Assembly: GCA_946406115.1 (NCBI GenBank)
Contig: OX291560.1
Span: 8,743,158-8,807,157, forward strand
From: Apoda limacodes
Lineage: Eukaryota; Arthropoda; Insecta; Lepidoptera; Limacodidae
Direction: 5' to 3'
Length of the DNA stretch: 64,000 nucleotides
A program made the translations under genes and the position numbers. The notes beneath the pieces are model-generated. The model had not been told where the DNA came from. It was given only the letters and a program-made list of their open reading frames with translations, and did no database searches. Below are positions 1 to 9,729 of the stretch, in pieces; positions within the stretch are counted from its first letter, which is position 1, and every line of letters begins with the position of its first letter.

Positions 1-1319
1 AACTGTACAACTTTCAGTTGCCAGATCGTCTCGTGCTCATCATTCGAGACTATTTGTCGAATCGTAGCTTTCGCTACAAAGTCGAAGGCACTCTCTCTTC
101 CCCCCGTCCCATAGAAGCAGGAGTCCCGCAAGGGTCCGTGCTCGCCCCCATCTTGTACCTTCTGTACACTAACGATATCCCTAAAACGATAGGTACAAAT
201 CTAGCCCTCTTTGCGGACGATACCGCTATCTATACCACAGATAGGCAAGTGAGTCGAATCACTGAGAGACTCCAACCCGCTATCACCGCCCTAGGCGAGT
301 GGTTTCGGAAATGGAGAATCGAGGTGAATCCCGACAAAAGCTCTGCCGTTCTTTTTACCCTAGGCCGCCCTCCGCGGCCTTCTCCCCTTTCTCTCTTCGG
401 TCGTGCCATTCCCTGGCAAAATAAGACCAAATATCTCGGTGTGACCATGGATAGTCGTTTGAACTTCCAAGCTCACACCAAAATAGTCAGAGACCGAGCC
501 GCTTTTGTCCTCGGCCGTCTCTATCCCATGATAGGCAAGTATAGTAAGATGTCGCTTAGAAATAAGCTAAATCTTTACACAACTTGTATCCGCCCCATAC
601 TAGCTTATGCTAGCGTAGTCTTTGCGCTGTCCAAGCGCAATCTCCACAAACTCCAGACCCTCCAAAACCGCTTTCTCAGAGCGGCCACTGGAGCCTCTTG
701 GTACGTTCGCAATGCGGACCTACACAGAGACTTCGAACTTCCCACGATTCCCCAATATTTTAAAGACTTGGCAGTCCGCTTTTTCGAGCGTACGCAAAAT
801 CATCCGAATCGTTTAATTGTGCAATCCACAACTTATCGTCCCCCCGATCGACCCGGTCACGGTCGTAAAACTATTGTTAGGCGGCCTCGGCACGTACTAA
901 CGTCCCCAGATGACGATCTCGCTGTCCGGATAGCGAGATTAGTCTCCACGACCTCCCCGAATAGGGCCTCCCTCCAAACACGACGCCGACGTCCCCGGGT
1001 TCGTCGGCGCCCACAAGGATACACTAGGTATCAAAGAGTGCCGGGGCGCTTCTCGCCCCCACTCAATCGCAACCGCACCCGCGTAACGGGGAACTCCCCT
1101 CCTGGCGGTGACTCACCTTCGGGTTCGAGACTCACGCCGGTCGAAGGGACGCCCCCGAGAGCGACAACCCAAGCCGAGGCTTCCCCCGCGGGAAGCCCTT
1201 GAGCGTTGGGCGCTATATGGGCTGAGGCTCCTTCAGAGTCTCGCCCCAAAAGTCCGGTGAAGCAGTAATGGCTGCAACAGCCAACTGCATAGTCAGCTCA
1301 GAAAAAAAAAAAAAAAAAA
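1..1319 (+). mobile_element. Jockey-type non-LTR retrotransposon, 3' part (family A)
   Basis: The segment carries the second half of a reverse transcriptase frame, about 100 bp of 3' UTR and a run of 18 A at 1302-1319. The 5' part lies outside the window, so neither the full length nor the target duplication can be seen. The poly(A) directly abuts a mag-type pol frame on the other strand, which places the insertion inside that element. Related fragments occur at 23025-23275, 24423-25078, 34880-35040 and 35110-35475. Confidence 0.9.
3..1202 (+). CDS. Reverse transcriptase ORF2, C-terminal part (family A)
   Basis: An uninterrupted frame of 399 codons, open at its left end, encodes the palm and thumb of a non-LTR reverse transcriptase. 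GVPQGSVLAP (about 34 residues after the first listed Pro) and FADDTAIY, with the two catalytic Asp, are both present, followed by the NPDKS and KYLGVTMD motifs. After about residue 300 the protein becomes a basic and then Pro/Gly/Ser-rich tail, which is long for this clade. The lack of stops suggests a fairly recent insertion. The enzyme would copy the element RNA at a nicked target. The clade (jockey) is inferred from motif wording; an R1-like assignment is less likely. Confidence 0.88.
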   Translation: MYNFQLPDRLVLIIRDYLSNRSFRYKVEGTLSSPRPIEAGVPQGSVLAPILYLLYTNDIPKTIGTNLALFADDTAIYTTDRQVSRITERLQPAITALGEWFRKWRIEVNPDKSSAVLFTLGRPPRPSPLSLFGRAIPWQNKTKYLGVTMDSRLNFQAHTKIVRDRAAFVLGRLYPMIGKYSKMSLRNKLNLYTTCIRPILAYASVVFALSKRNLHKLQTLQNRFLRAATGASWYVRNADLHRDFELPTIPQYFKDLAVRFFERTQNHPNRLIVQSTTYRPPDRPGHGRKTIVRRPRHVLTSPDDDLAVRIARLVSTTSPNRASLQTRRRRPRVRRRPQGYTRYQRVPGRFSPPLNRNRTRVTGNSPPGGDSPSGSRLTPVEGTPPRATTQAEASPAGSP

Positions 1320-3314
1320 TAAGCCTAAAGCTCTTTTGAGTGATGCTTTATCTTTTGGAATTGGAAGATCTATTAACGGTTTCAATCGATCTTCATCTGG
1401 CTTAATTACATTGTTGTGAATTGTGTAACCTAACAGCTTTATCTTGTCGGTTTTAAATACGCATTTACTCTCATTCAAAGTAAGGTTATACTTCTTAACA
1501 GCGTCCATAAATGAATTGAGATTCTGATCATGATCAAAAATATCTTTTCCGCAGATAGTGACGTCATCTAAATATGAAAACGTTCCCTTTAATTTTTCCG
1601 TTTTTATGCTAAAATTTAGTGTTCGTTGAAAAGCAGCAACTCCATTTGTCACTCCAAACGGTATTCTAGTAAATTGATAAAGATTACCGCAAGCTTCAAA
1701 AGCAGTAAATATTTTTTCACTATTTAGGATCGGCACTTGGTGATAAGCACTTTTGAGGTCAATTTGACTAAAAAGGCTGTATTTAGCCACTTGTGAAACA
1801 ATAGTCTCCATATTAGGTAAAGGGAAAGCATCCAGTTGTGTAAATTTATTGATTGTTAAAGAGTAGTCAATAACTAACCGCTTGCGATGTGTTGTACCAC
1901 CTGTTATCAGCACTTGTGCTCGCCATGGAGATGTGCTAGGTTCGATTACTCCGTCGTAACTCGTCGTCGTCAACCATTTTGACTTTGACTTTTGACTATA
2001 GCGTCTGGATTTCATAGCTATAGGTTTAATGTTCGGTGATAAATTGGTAAACAAAGATGCTGGTGGTACAGAAGCCTTCATAACGTTGCATATACGCAGC
2101 GGTTCTTTGTCACCTCCGAATTGAAACTCTAGGGAACTATGTGTCTTTAATATATCATGTCCAATTATAACGTCTGCACACAGATTGCTGACAATCAAAA
2201 GCGGACGTTGCTTATAAGTATGTTTATTCAAGGTTAAGGTAGCAAAACAGATTCCTTTAACAAATGAAATATGGCTCAACGATGCCAAAGTAATAGTCTG
2301 TCTACATGGCTTTTTTTCCAGATTCATAGTGTGAGCAAATCTTTTGTTAATAAAGCTCACAGAACTACCAGTATCAATTAATGCATCGGCTCGTATATTA
2401 TTAATAAATGCAGGTACAGTAGCCTTATGTAAACTAGATGGTGAAGCAGCTGATATGGCAGATAGTTCAGCAGATTCTAAATTTATGGCATTGGCAGCTT
2501 TTGCGCTCCGGCATACATTAGCAAGATGTCCTCTTTTAGAGCACAGTTGGCACGTGACATTTAAAGCAGGGCATTTAACTCTTTGATGTATATTGCCACC
2601 ACAAAAAAAACCCTTTTTTTTCTGTGTATTTGCTGCTGATAAATAAGGTAATTTTCTCGAAGTTGATGGAGAGCACTGTTCAACAATTAGTTGGTTAGCA
2701 GATGACGCATTGAGATAAGTCGATTGACTACTATTTGCATAAACATTCGAACTATTTTCAGCCATTTCAAGAGTATTCGCCTGGTTAATAGCTTCATCTA
2801 GATTTAATTCAAAATTTTCCAATAATCTTTGGCGAATCTTATGTGATAAAATTCCAGCAATGAATGCGTCTTGAATGAATTCGCTCTTATGTTGCTCTGC
2901 TGTGACACTTTGGAATTCGCAGTCAGGTGCTAGTAGCTTTAGCGCACGGACATAATCATCAATTGACTCCTCTGATTTTTGTTTTCTATTAGACAGAACA
3001 TGACGTGCATATATTACGTTTTTGGGTTTAATATATATTTTATCAAGCAGAGCGATGGCTGAAGTATAATCGTTGCATTCTTTAATGTATGTGAATACTT
3101 TAGAGGATAGGTGATTCACTAACAAATGGTGCTTTGTTGAATCAGAAATCGTATCAGTAACTTGTTGAGATAGAAAGTTAGAAAATGTAAATCGCCAATG
3201 CACCCACCTTGAATTTGCTTCCGGTAGTGTAGGGTCGATATCAAATCGTTCTGGCCGTAGGTACTGAGATAATACATTACTTATTTTTGGCACCGTAATC
3301 TTTTCTTCTGACAT
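1293..3314 (-). CDS. Truncated mag-type Ty3/gypsy gag-pol
   Basis: A single frame of about 664 genuine codons reads from ATG at 3314. In order it shows a Gag region, a zinc-knuckle region near residues 235-270 (CGG..H..C, then CQLC...GH...C), a protease with LIDTGSS (about residue 313), and a reverse transcriptase with KRLVIDY, DLKSAYHQ, TRIPFGV and catalytic SYLDD. The paired knuckles and the Gag-Pol fusion fit the mag lineage of LTR elements. The first Cys of the first knuckle reads Gly (GGT for TGT). RNase H and integrase are missing because the frame stops where the family A element is inserted; its last Phe codons are that element's poly(A) read backwards. No LTR or primer-binding site is visible upstream of the ATG. 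Confidence 0.88.
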   Translation of the reverse strand: MSEEKITVPKISNVLSQYLRPERFDIDPTLPEANSRWVHWRFTFSNFLSQQVTDTISDSTKHHLLVNHLSSKVFTYIKECNDYTSAIALLDKIYIKPKNVIYARHVLSNRKQKSEESIDDYVRALKLLAPDCEFQSVTAEQHKSEFIQDAFIAGILSHKIRQRLLENFELNLDEAINQANTLEMAENSSNVYANSSQSTYLNASSANQLIVEQCSPSTSRKLPYLSAANTQKKKGFFCGGNIHQRVKCPALNVTCQLCSKRGHLANVCRSAKAANAINLESAELSAISAASPSSLHKATVPAFINNIRADALIDTGSSVSFINKRFAHTMNLEKKPCRQTITLASLSHISFVKGICFATLTLNKHTYKQRPLLIVSNLCADVIIGHDILKTHSSLEFQFGGDKEPLRICNVMKASVPPASLFTNLSPNIKPIAMKSRRYSQKSKSKWLTTTSYDGVIEPSTSPWRAQVLITGGTTHRKRLVIDYSLTINKFTQLDAFPLPNMETIVSQVAKYSLFSQIDLKSAYHQVPILNSEKIFTAFEACGNLYQFTRIPFGVTNGVAAFQRTLNFSIKTEKLKGTFSYLDDVTICGKDIFDHDQNLNSFMDAVKKYNLTLNESKCVFKTDKIKLLGYTIHNNVIKPDEDRLKPLIDLPIPKDKASLKRALGLFFFFFFLS

Positions 3315-3452
3315 AATTTTAAATTAAAGAATTTTACATGTTTGATTGACACATGACAGAACGTACATAGAAAAGAATACTTCTTAATTCTATGACAAAA
3401 TTTATCAAACACCATAGAAGTTTGCATAAGTACACTTTTAAGGAAAGAAAGA

Positions 3453-4441
3453 ATGGAATTAATTAGTAAATTAAAATTAGTTTCTGTGAAACTGAAGCAA
3501 AGTAGGCTTATACATGATAGTGAGACAAACCGTTTACAAAATAATATACAAGGTTTGCAGATTTCTTTAAATGAAATAAGTAAAAAGTATGAAAGTGCAA
3601 AGAATGAAATAAATGAACATATTTTGGCTTTCAATGAGCTGGTTGCTGGTACAAAATATAATGCGGATAGATTCGATTCATTAGTGAATAATTACTCTTG
3701 TATGTGTTCTCTATCATCTCGGTCCTCTTCACAACCCAAGTCACAAAACCATTCTCATTATATCAATGTTTCATCTGGTAACATCCTAGGGCCAAATCTG
3801 CTAAACAATCAGTTGGTCTCCAATCAGCAGCTGCCCAGCAGAACAATTTCAATCTCGGATAAACTCGGCAAAGGATTTGGTTTACTTCTTAGCAACCGGT
3901 TAAAACATTCGGTAACAAACATTTGTACACCAGGTGTTTCCTTTGGTCAAATTGTCAATAACATACCTGTCAGTGAACTAAATAGCACTACAACAATTGT
4001 CATATTGTTTGTTGCTCATTATTAAAGAAGAATGACATCATACAGGGAGTAAGTACCTTGTTGGAGTTACACAATAAAACAAGATGTAAGTTTATAATAA
4101 GCGGTTTTCCATATTCTTCAAGCTCCACTGCTAAACTAAATAGGCATATATTTGACATGAATGTACATCTGTACAACTTGACTCATCGTCATAGCGATGC
4201 AATTTTATATTTTGACATAAATAAATTTATTTATAATTTTAGACTGACACCGGCTGGTATGTCCATGCCTATGAAATGTAGACGAGAAATGGCTATGTTG
4301 CTAGCTTCTAATATACATGATTTAGATTTAAGTAGTATTAAGGAGTCTATTGACCTCTCTAGCGTTAGTGCTATGTCTTATAGTGCTGATGTTATTAGCT
4401 GCACCCAGTCAGTTCCTATTTTAGATCATACTTTAAACTGA
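3453..4441 (+). pseudogene. CR1-type ORF1 with frameshift
   Basis: Residues 1-60 form a Lys/Glu/Asn-rich, likely coiled-coil start (ISKLKLVSVKLK, LQISLNEISKKYE). A Ser-rich linker and a segment beginning LGKGFGLLLSNRL follow. The second half, in another frame from about 4058, has KCKFIISGFPYS-like and FRLTPAGMSMPMKCR stretches that resemble the SGNH/esterase-like end of ORF1 in CR1-group elements. The frameshift lies near 4000-4030. ORF1 proteins of this group bind element RNA; the esterase assignment is by resemblance only. Confidence 0.7.
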
Positions 4442-4446
4442 GTTCT

Positions 4447-5159
4447 TTGACAACAGACAATGCCTGTTTTTTGAACATTGTTCATCAAAATATACAAGGC
4501 ATTTCTGGCAAGGAATTGGAAATAGAATTATTTTTAAAAAGTCATAATATACATATGGTGTGTGTAACTGAGCATTGGCTAAGTAAACATGAATTAATGT
4601 TTAGTTTCCCCAATCATTATTTGTCCAGTGCCTTTATTCGAAAAAATGCTATTCGAGGGGGTTCATTAATAATTGTTAATAATAATATACAGTGTAAAGA
4701 CCGAAAGAATATAGTTAGCCTCTCACTTGAACGCATAATAGAATTGTCTTGTATAGAACTTAAGAATTATATTATACTTTGTGTGTATCGCCCCCTTCTG
4801 CAAATTATAATTCTTTTGAGCCTGTAATGGAACAAGTTATGAAAAAAATTTGTCATTCTAAGAAGTCAGTTATTGTTTGTGGTGACTTTAATATTGATCT
4901 TTTAGAGAGTTCCCAAACAAGAGATAGATTTATTAACTTATTTACAAGTTTTGACTTAAATTATTTGTTTCTGGAACCAACTAGAATTACATCGACTTCA
5001 GCTACATGTTTAGATAATATTTTCTGTAACGTTGAAGTAAAAGATAAATCTATTATTAACAATTTGCCGTCCTATCACTGTGGTCAAATAATAAAAATTC
5101 TACACAACTATAAAAAAAAATCTCAACTAGTAACTTGTAGACTTGTGACCACTGCTTGA
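4447..5159 (+). pseudogene. CR1-type APE endonuclease domain, frameshifted
   Basis: The motifs of an apurinic-like endonuclease appear in order: HQNIQGI, VTEHWL, RGGSLI, VYRPPSANYN (across a frameshift in the C run at about 4790) and CGDFNIDLL. The closing SDH motif reads SYH (Tyr for the catalytic Asp, near 5070), so the domain would be inactive even without the frameshift. The enzyme nicks the target DNA that primes reverse transcription. It runs straight on from ORF1. Confidence 0.8.
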
Positions 5160-5263
5160 TTAAACAATTTTAAAGTTAATATTAAAAAGAAAATTCCATT
5201 TTTACATTTCATTATTATCTTTATAATTTTTTTTTTGATTTCTTAAGTAATGAGTTCGAGCAA

Positions 5264-7216
5264 GTGTTTAAAGTAAAAACTTTTAGGCCAAATAATAAAA
5301 TGAAATTCAAGGACTGGGCTACTGTAGGAATACACCGAAGTCGAACTAGGTTGTATGAAATGAAACAATATAACCACAGTCCCACATTCACCAACTATGT
5401 CAAAATGTATTCAAAAATATTTAAAAAAAGTATGCAGGGTTGCAAAATCAATACATTTAAGTAATAAAATTAAAAATTATGATAATAAAATAAAGGCCAC
5501 ATGGAATGTAATAAATAGTGAAACAGGAAAAATAAAACCGCGTGACAATCATTATTCACTTACTGTAAATTCAAAAATAATTGATTCAGATCTTGATGCC
5601 GCTAACTCTTTTGAGAAATATTTTACTGAAATGCCTTCAATTACAACTAATGCATTAAATTCTTCTCCATTAGAATCAGAGTTACATTTAAAATGTAATG
5701 TAAATAAATGCAAGGCTATATTTAAATTTGAGCATGTTACCTCTAAAGACATCATAAAGACATTTAAATTACTAACTCAGAAAAAAACTTGTGACCCATG
5801 GGGTATATCAGTCAAAGTCCTTAGCGGAATTATTGATATTATAGCACCAATCTTAGCCATAATATTTAATAAGTGTGTTGACGAAGGGATATTCCCAGAC
5901 TTAATGAAATATAGTAAAATAATACCACTTTTTAAAAGTGGAAGTAAAGATGATCCTAAAAATTTTAGACCTATCTCTATACTCCCTGCCTTAAGCAAAA
6001 TATTTGAAAAAATTATGTTCAATCAGATGCTTAAACATTTTCACTTAAATGGATTACTTCATCCTCAACAGTTTGGTTTTACAAAAGGGCGTTCCACAAC
6101 TGACGCAGGTGTTGCCCTTATACAGCATATATTTGCTGCTTGGGAACAGTCACAAAATGCTATTGGTATCTTCTGTGATTTATCAAAGGCATTCGACTGC
6201 GTGCAACATGAAACTCTTATACGGAAACTGAGTCATTATGGTATTGCAGATTTGGCTCTTGAGCTTAACCGCTCATATTTGAGTAGTAGAATGCAGAAGG
6301 TTCAAATCAATGAAGTAAAATCCAATGGCTCTGAAGTAAAATTAGGAGTTCCTCAAGGTTCTATTTTAGGTCCTTTTCTATTTTTAATTTACATAAATGA
6401 CTTGCCTTTCTTTGTGGAGAAGCTATGCAAGATTGTACTTTTTGCTGATGACACATCTCTTTTATTGAAAGTTGACAGAAATAAAACTAATTTTGACGAC
6501 GTAAGTAGTGCGCTTTCTCAGGTTCTTCAGTGGTTTACGGCAAATAATTTACTTCTTAATGCGAAAAAGACTAAGTGTTTAAAATTTATGATGCCAAATG
6601 TCAGAAACATAAGTACAAGATTATCCCTAAACGGAGAAGAAATAGAACTATTAGACTCAACAGTGTTTCTAGGTATTTTACATTAGACAATAGGCTGCAG
6701 AGGAACCCTCACATTTCAGTTCTTGCAGGAAAACTCAGTTCAGCTGCCTATGCAGTTAGGAAAGTTAGGCAGCTTACAGATGTTGACACTGCTCGCTTGG
6801 TCTACTTTAGCTATTTCCATTCCGTCATGTCTTATGGCATTTTGCTTTGGGGTAAGGCAGCTCATATTGATACAGTCTTTATTTTGCAAAAGAGAGCAGT
6901 ACGGTCAATTTATAAATTAGGACCTCGAATTTCTCTTAGGGAACTATTTAGGGAAATTTATATTTTAACTGTTCCTTGCCAATATATCTTTGCTCGTATA
7001 ATGTATGTACGCCAAAATTGTCACTTATTTGCTAAAAATAGTGACCTCCACAGTGTTAATACAAGGAATAAGGATAAATTGGTAGTTCCAAAATGTCGTC
7101 TTCAGAAGGTACATAGCTCTTTCGCAATACAAAGTATATTTTTCTACAATAAAATTCCAGAACATGTGGTTAATTTACCCTCAAATAAATTTAAAATATA
7201 TGTCAAAGATAGGTAA
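5264..7216 (+). pseudogene. CR1-type reverse transcriptase, frameshifted
   Basis: After a linker and a frameshift near 5425, one long frame (to 6686) gives the fingers and palm: FRPISILPALSKIFEKI, FGFTKGRSTTDA, FCDLSKAFDCV, LGVPQGSILGP and the catalytic LFADDTSLL. Another frameshift near 6680 breaks FLGI from TLDNRL, after which the thumb and C-terminus continue to 7216. The motif wording places it in the CR1 group, with jockey as the alternative. At least two frame breaks lie in this part. Confidence 0.88.
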
Positions 7217-7439
7217 TGAAAAAAAGCTATTACAAAGTTGATGAATACATACATGATAAAAATGCTTGGAAAAATTAGAACTTAATTGATTTGTATTGGG
7301 GCATTTGAAATATTTTTTTTTTAAATTAAAACATTGTATATTATGTTATTACCTAGTGTAAGGCTATATTGTATTTTTATATGATGTATAAAAGATTAAC
7401 TAGTGAGTTTATTGCCGTTGCTTCTCGGTAGTAAAGCAT

Positions 7440-7690
7440 TACGAACCTTCCAATCTTCTCCTCTTTTATTTTGTTCCTTTACTACACACATTGTAACTAG
7501 TACAATCGAAGTTTTATTGGAGTTGCTTGAGTGTGTCAAAGTGTCTCTGCGGTGGTGGCGTGTGTGTTGGGTCGTTACGTTCCCTAAAACATAGTTGAGC
7601 GAAGCGATGGCTGATTCATGTGTCATACTCGTGAACGGGTGCCGCCTGTGGAGGCTGGTCTGCTCTTGCAAACTTCTTTGTATTCTTAGT
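7440..7690. repeat. Dispersed block shared with 23870-24135 (inverted)
   Basis: About 230 bp match the reverse complement of 23870-24135 closely, including GTAACTAGTACAATCGAAG and a following stretch with GGGTGCCGCCTGTGGAGG. It sits inside the 3' UTR region of the CR1-type element. The second copy lacks the coding part of that element, so the block moves either as a truncated 3' end or as a separate repeat. Confidence 0.8.
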
Positions 7691-8056
7691 ATTTAGTCTT
7701 ACTTTTTTGTTTTGTTTATTAATACTGTAAGACATTGATTATTTCTTAGTGATGAATACATAAACTGTCTTTTGTTTATATAAGATACTTTTTTATGTTG
7801 TGCTTGTGTTTTATATTTCATGTTTTTTTATGTTTGTAATGGAAAGTGTCCTTTTATGATAGGGAGGGCATTTTCCAATATTTTAATTCGACGCTGTAAG
7901 AGAAAGGGAGAAAAGAAATGCCCTTGCTGAGTTTCTTGCCGGTTCTTCTCAGTACAAGTTCTCCCGCCCTGTAGACTTACGAACCGATGGCGTAGTGACA
8001 TTCATAAGTGCTCAATTATTGTAGCCTAAACTGAATAAATAATATTGAATTTGAAT

Positions 8057-8620
8057 TTATCAATAGTACTAAACTCGCCATAGGCACAGCATATCGTCCG
8101 CCGTGGTTACATGTAGATACTTTTTTTTAACGCTTTGACGGACACAATAACGTCTCTCTCATATGTAGACAATATTGTTTTGTTAGGTGATTTTAATATA
8201 CATTTATTAACTGCTGATTTAAATACCTCTAAATATTACTTACCTCTAAATTTAATAACTTTAATCAATATTTTAATTTTAAACTGTTTGTTGAACACCC
8301 AACCCATTTCACAGAGCAAAGTGAATCATTGCTATATTATTTGTAGCAACATGTCAGTACTAAATACAGTTGTGTTGACTACATACCCACTCTCAGCAGC
8401 CATGCCTTTCTGACGTGTGAGTTGCATATTAGAAAAACCAATCTCACTGTTGATCGCCTTATTACAATTCGGCCACTAAAAAATATCGACTTAAACAATT
8501 TTACTCATGCAATCAATTTAATCGATTGGGATTCTATCTCTCGCCTGAACGACGTAAATTATTCGTTCGTTACTAAAAAATACTCTTTACTCGTCGTGTA
8601 GGTACCTATTGCTTCCGATA
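8057..8620 (+). pseudogene. Family C non-LTR element, endonuclease fragment, copy 1
   Basis: Broken frames give GTAYRPPW (about 8088), LLGDFNIHLL (about 8184) and, after frame breaks, SSHAFLTCELHIRKTN and LIDWDSISRLNDVN. This is the second half of an APE-type endonuclease and the start of the linker. It begins with TATCAATAGTACTAAACTC, which also starts copy 2 at 9421. It directly follows the 3' end of the CR1-type element. Frameshifts make it non-coding. Confidence 0.75.
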
Positions 8621-9427
8621 TCATTTAAATTTGCACCAGAATTTCCGTCCGTTGCAGAGCCGCCTCTGGTGTTGCAATATCGTTAAAGGCCTTAGCCTTC
8701 ATCCAGGGCTGTTACTAGAGTTGAATCTAAGGTAGGGCAGCGGTGGTTTCATATAGGGCGCAAGTAATTTTTCCATCTATAATTATTTTACCTGTTTGTG
8801 AGCGTGAGTAATTAAGGTAGTAGGTAATTGGGTGGGAGCGCGGGAAAACAAGAGCAAAATGGTAACATACACACTTTAAATGCCACCATAATGTAACCAT
8901 TTTACATTTAATGTATGGGCTTCTGCTAGAATTATATATTACTATGATTGTAAAAAACCGTGGTTGATTCAAAATTAATTTGATAGATGTCGCTAGTAGT
9001 AAAAAATAATATTTTTTTATTAATTTATATTACGGGAAAACAATTTATATATATTATACCTTAGATCATGGTATTTTTAAGATAGGGCATAAGTATTTCA
9101 AGGTAGGGCATTGCCCCATAATGCCCCCCTTAGCAACGGCCGTGCCTTCATCGACATCACTGTTTCAAAAGCGCGGGTCGACTCTCCAGGCAGACCGCAG
9201 CAGAGGTCTCTTTTCACATTCAATGTTCCTTGTATTCTACAGCCTCTGGGCGTGAATCGTGATGATGGAAAGAGACCGGACGACTTATAGTTGATTTCTA
9301 GGAAGGGGGGGCGAGCTTTACTATAAGATGAAACTTCCTTTACTAAGAGACGTGGGCTCAATGCACGGTTGCGCACACATTCCGCCGTGCCGCCCGTCGA
9401 ACAGACGTGGCTCAGCCTGACTATCAA
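8621..9427 (-). pseudogene. Unidentified ORF interrupted by a hAT-like MITE
   Basis: A minus-strand frame is open from about 9427 down to 9145, is cut by a 441-bp MITE (8704-9144), and resumes in the same frame on the other side to a TAA just after an ILVQI ending near 8630. Only a TTG, not an ATG, is seen near the right end, so the start may be lost. Visible text includes CVRNRALSPRLLVKEVSSY, RFTPRGCRIQGTLNVKRDL and STRAFETVMSMKA. I do not recognise the protein. It lies between two copies of the family C endonuclease, so it may belong to a transposon on the other strand. Confidence 0.55.
8704..9144. mobile_element. hAT-like non-autonomous element (MITE), 441 bp
   Basis: The element starts CAGGGCTGTTACTAGAG and ends with the reverse complement of CACGGCCGTTGCTAAGG (12 of 17 matching). 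It is flanked by a perfect 8-bp duplication, CCTTCATC, at 8696-8703 and 9145-9152. The 8-bp duplication and CA-starting ends fit the hAT superfamily. There is no transposase frame inside. It splits the unidentified minus-strand ORF. Confidence 0.85.
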
Positions 9428-9710
9428 TGGTACTAAACTCTGTTAGGTGATTTTAATATAAATTTATTAACTGCTGACTCAAATACCTCTAAATTTAATA
9501 ACTTTTTTCAATATTTTAATTTTAAACAATATGTTGAACACCCAACCCATTTCACAGAGCATAGTGAAACATTGCTCGATATTATTTGTAGCGACATGTC
9601 AGTTCTAAATACAGTTGTCGACTACATACCCACTCTCAGCAGCCATGCCTTTCTGACGTGTGAGTTGCATATTAGAAAAACTAAGCTCACTGTTCCTCGC
9701 CTATACCTAA
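9421..9710 (+). pseudogene. Family C endonuclease fragment, copy 2
   Basis: This is a second copy of the segment at 8057-8450, starting with TATCAATGGTACTAAACTC and then jumping by an internal deletion of about 100 bp to the LGDFN region. It retains GDFNINLLTADSNTS, a TQPISQSIVKHCS-like stretch and SSHAFLTCELHIRKTK. Frame breaks are present. It runs on toward the RT relic at 9730-10545, so this copy keeps both halves of ORF2 with deletions. Confidence 0.78.
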
Positions 9711-9729
9711 AAAAAAAACTGTTTTGGAC

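Larger units (their letters stand above)
3330..8057 (+). mobile_element. CR1-type (Daphne-like) non-LTR retrotransposon, nearly full length, inactive
   Basis: ORF1, endonuclease, reverse transcriptase and a long 3' UTR follow in the expected order. The right end carries the short terminal repeat TTGAATTTGAATTT at about 8046-8058 instead of a poly(A), as in CR1-group elements. The 3' UTR has a motif GAGTTTATTGCCG at about 7406 and a similar GAGTTTCTTGCCGG at about 7929, which suggests that one 3' end lies inside another. Several frameshifts make the copy non-functional. The left boundary is approximate, between the gag-pol start at 3314 and the ORF1 start at 3453. Confidence 0.85.

Noticed and set aside
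1031..1249. Minus-strand ORF of 72 codons at the family A tail
   Set aside because: It is a shadow of the GC-rich C-terminal coding tail on the plus strand.
3281..3634. Minus-strand ORF overlapping the CR1 ORF1
   Set aside because: It is an antisense shadow of a low-complexity AT-rich coding segment.
7396..7671. Minus-strand ORF of 91 codons
   Set aside because: It lies on the wrong strand of the CR1 3' UTR, and the related block at 23870 does not keep the frame.
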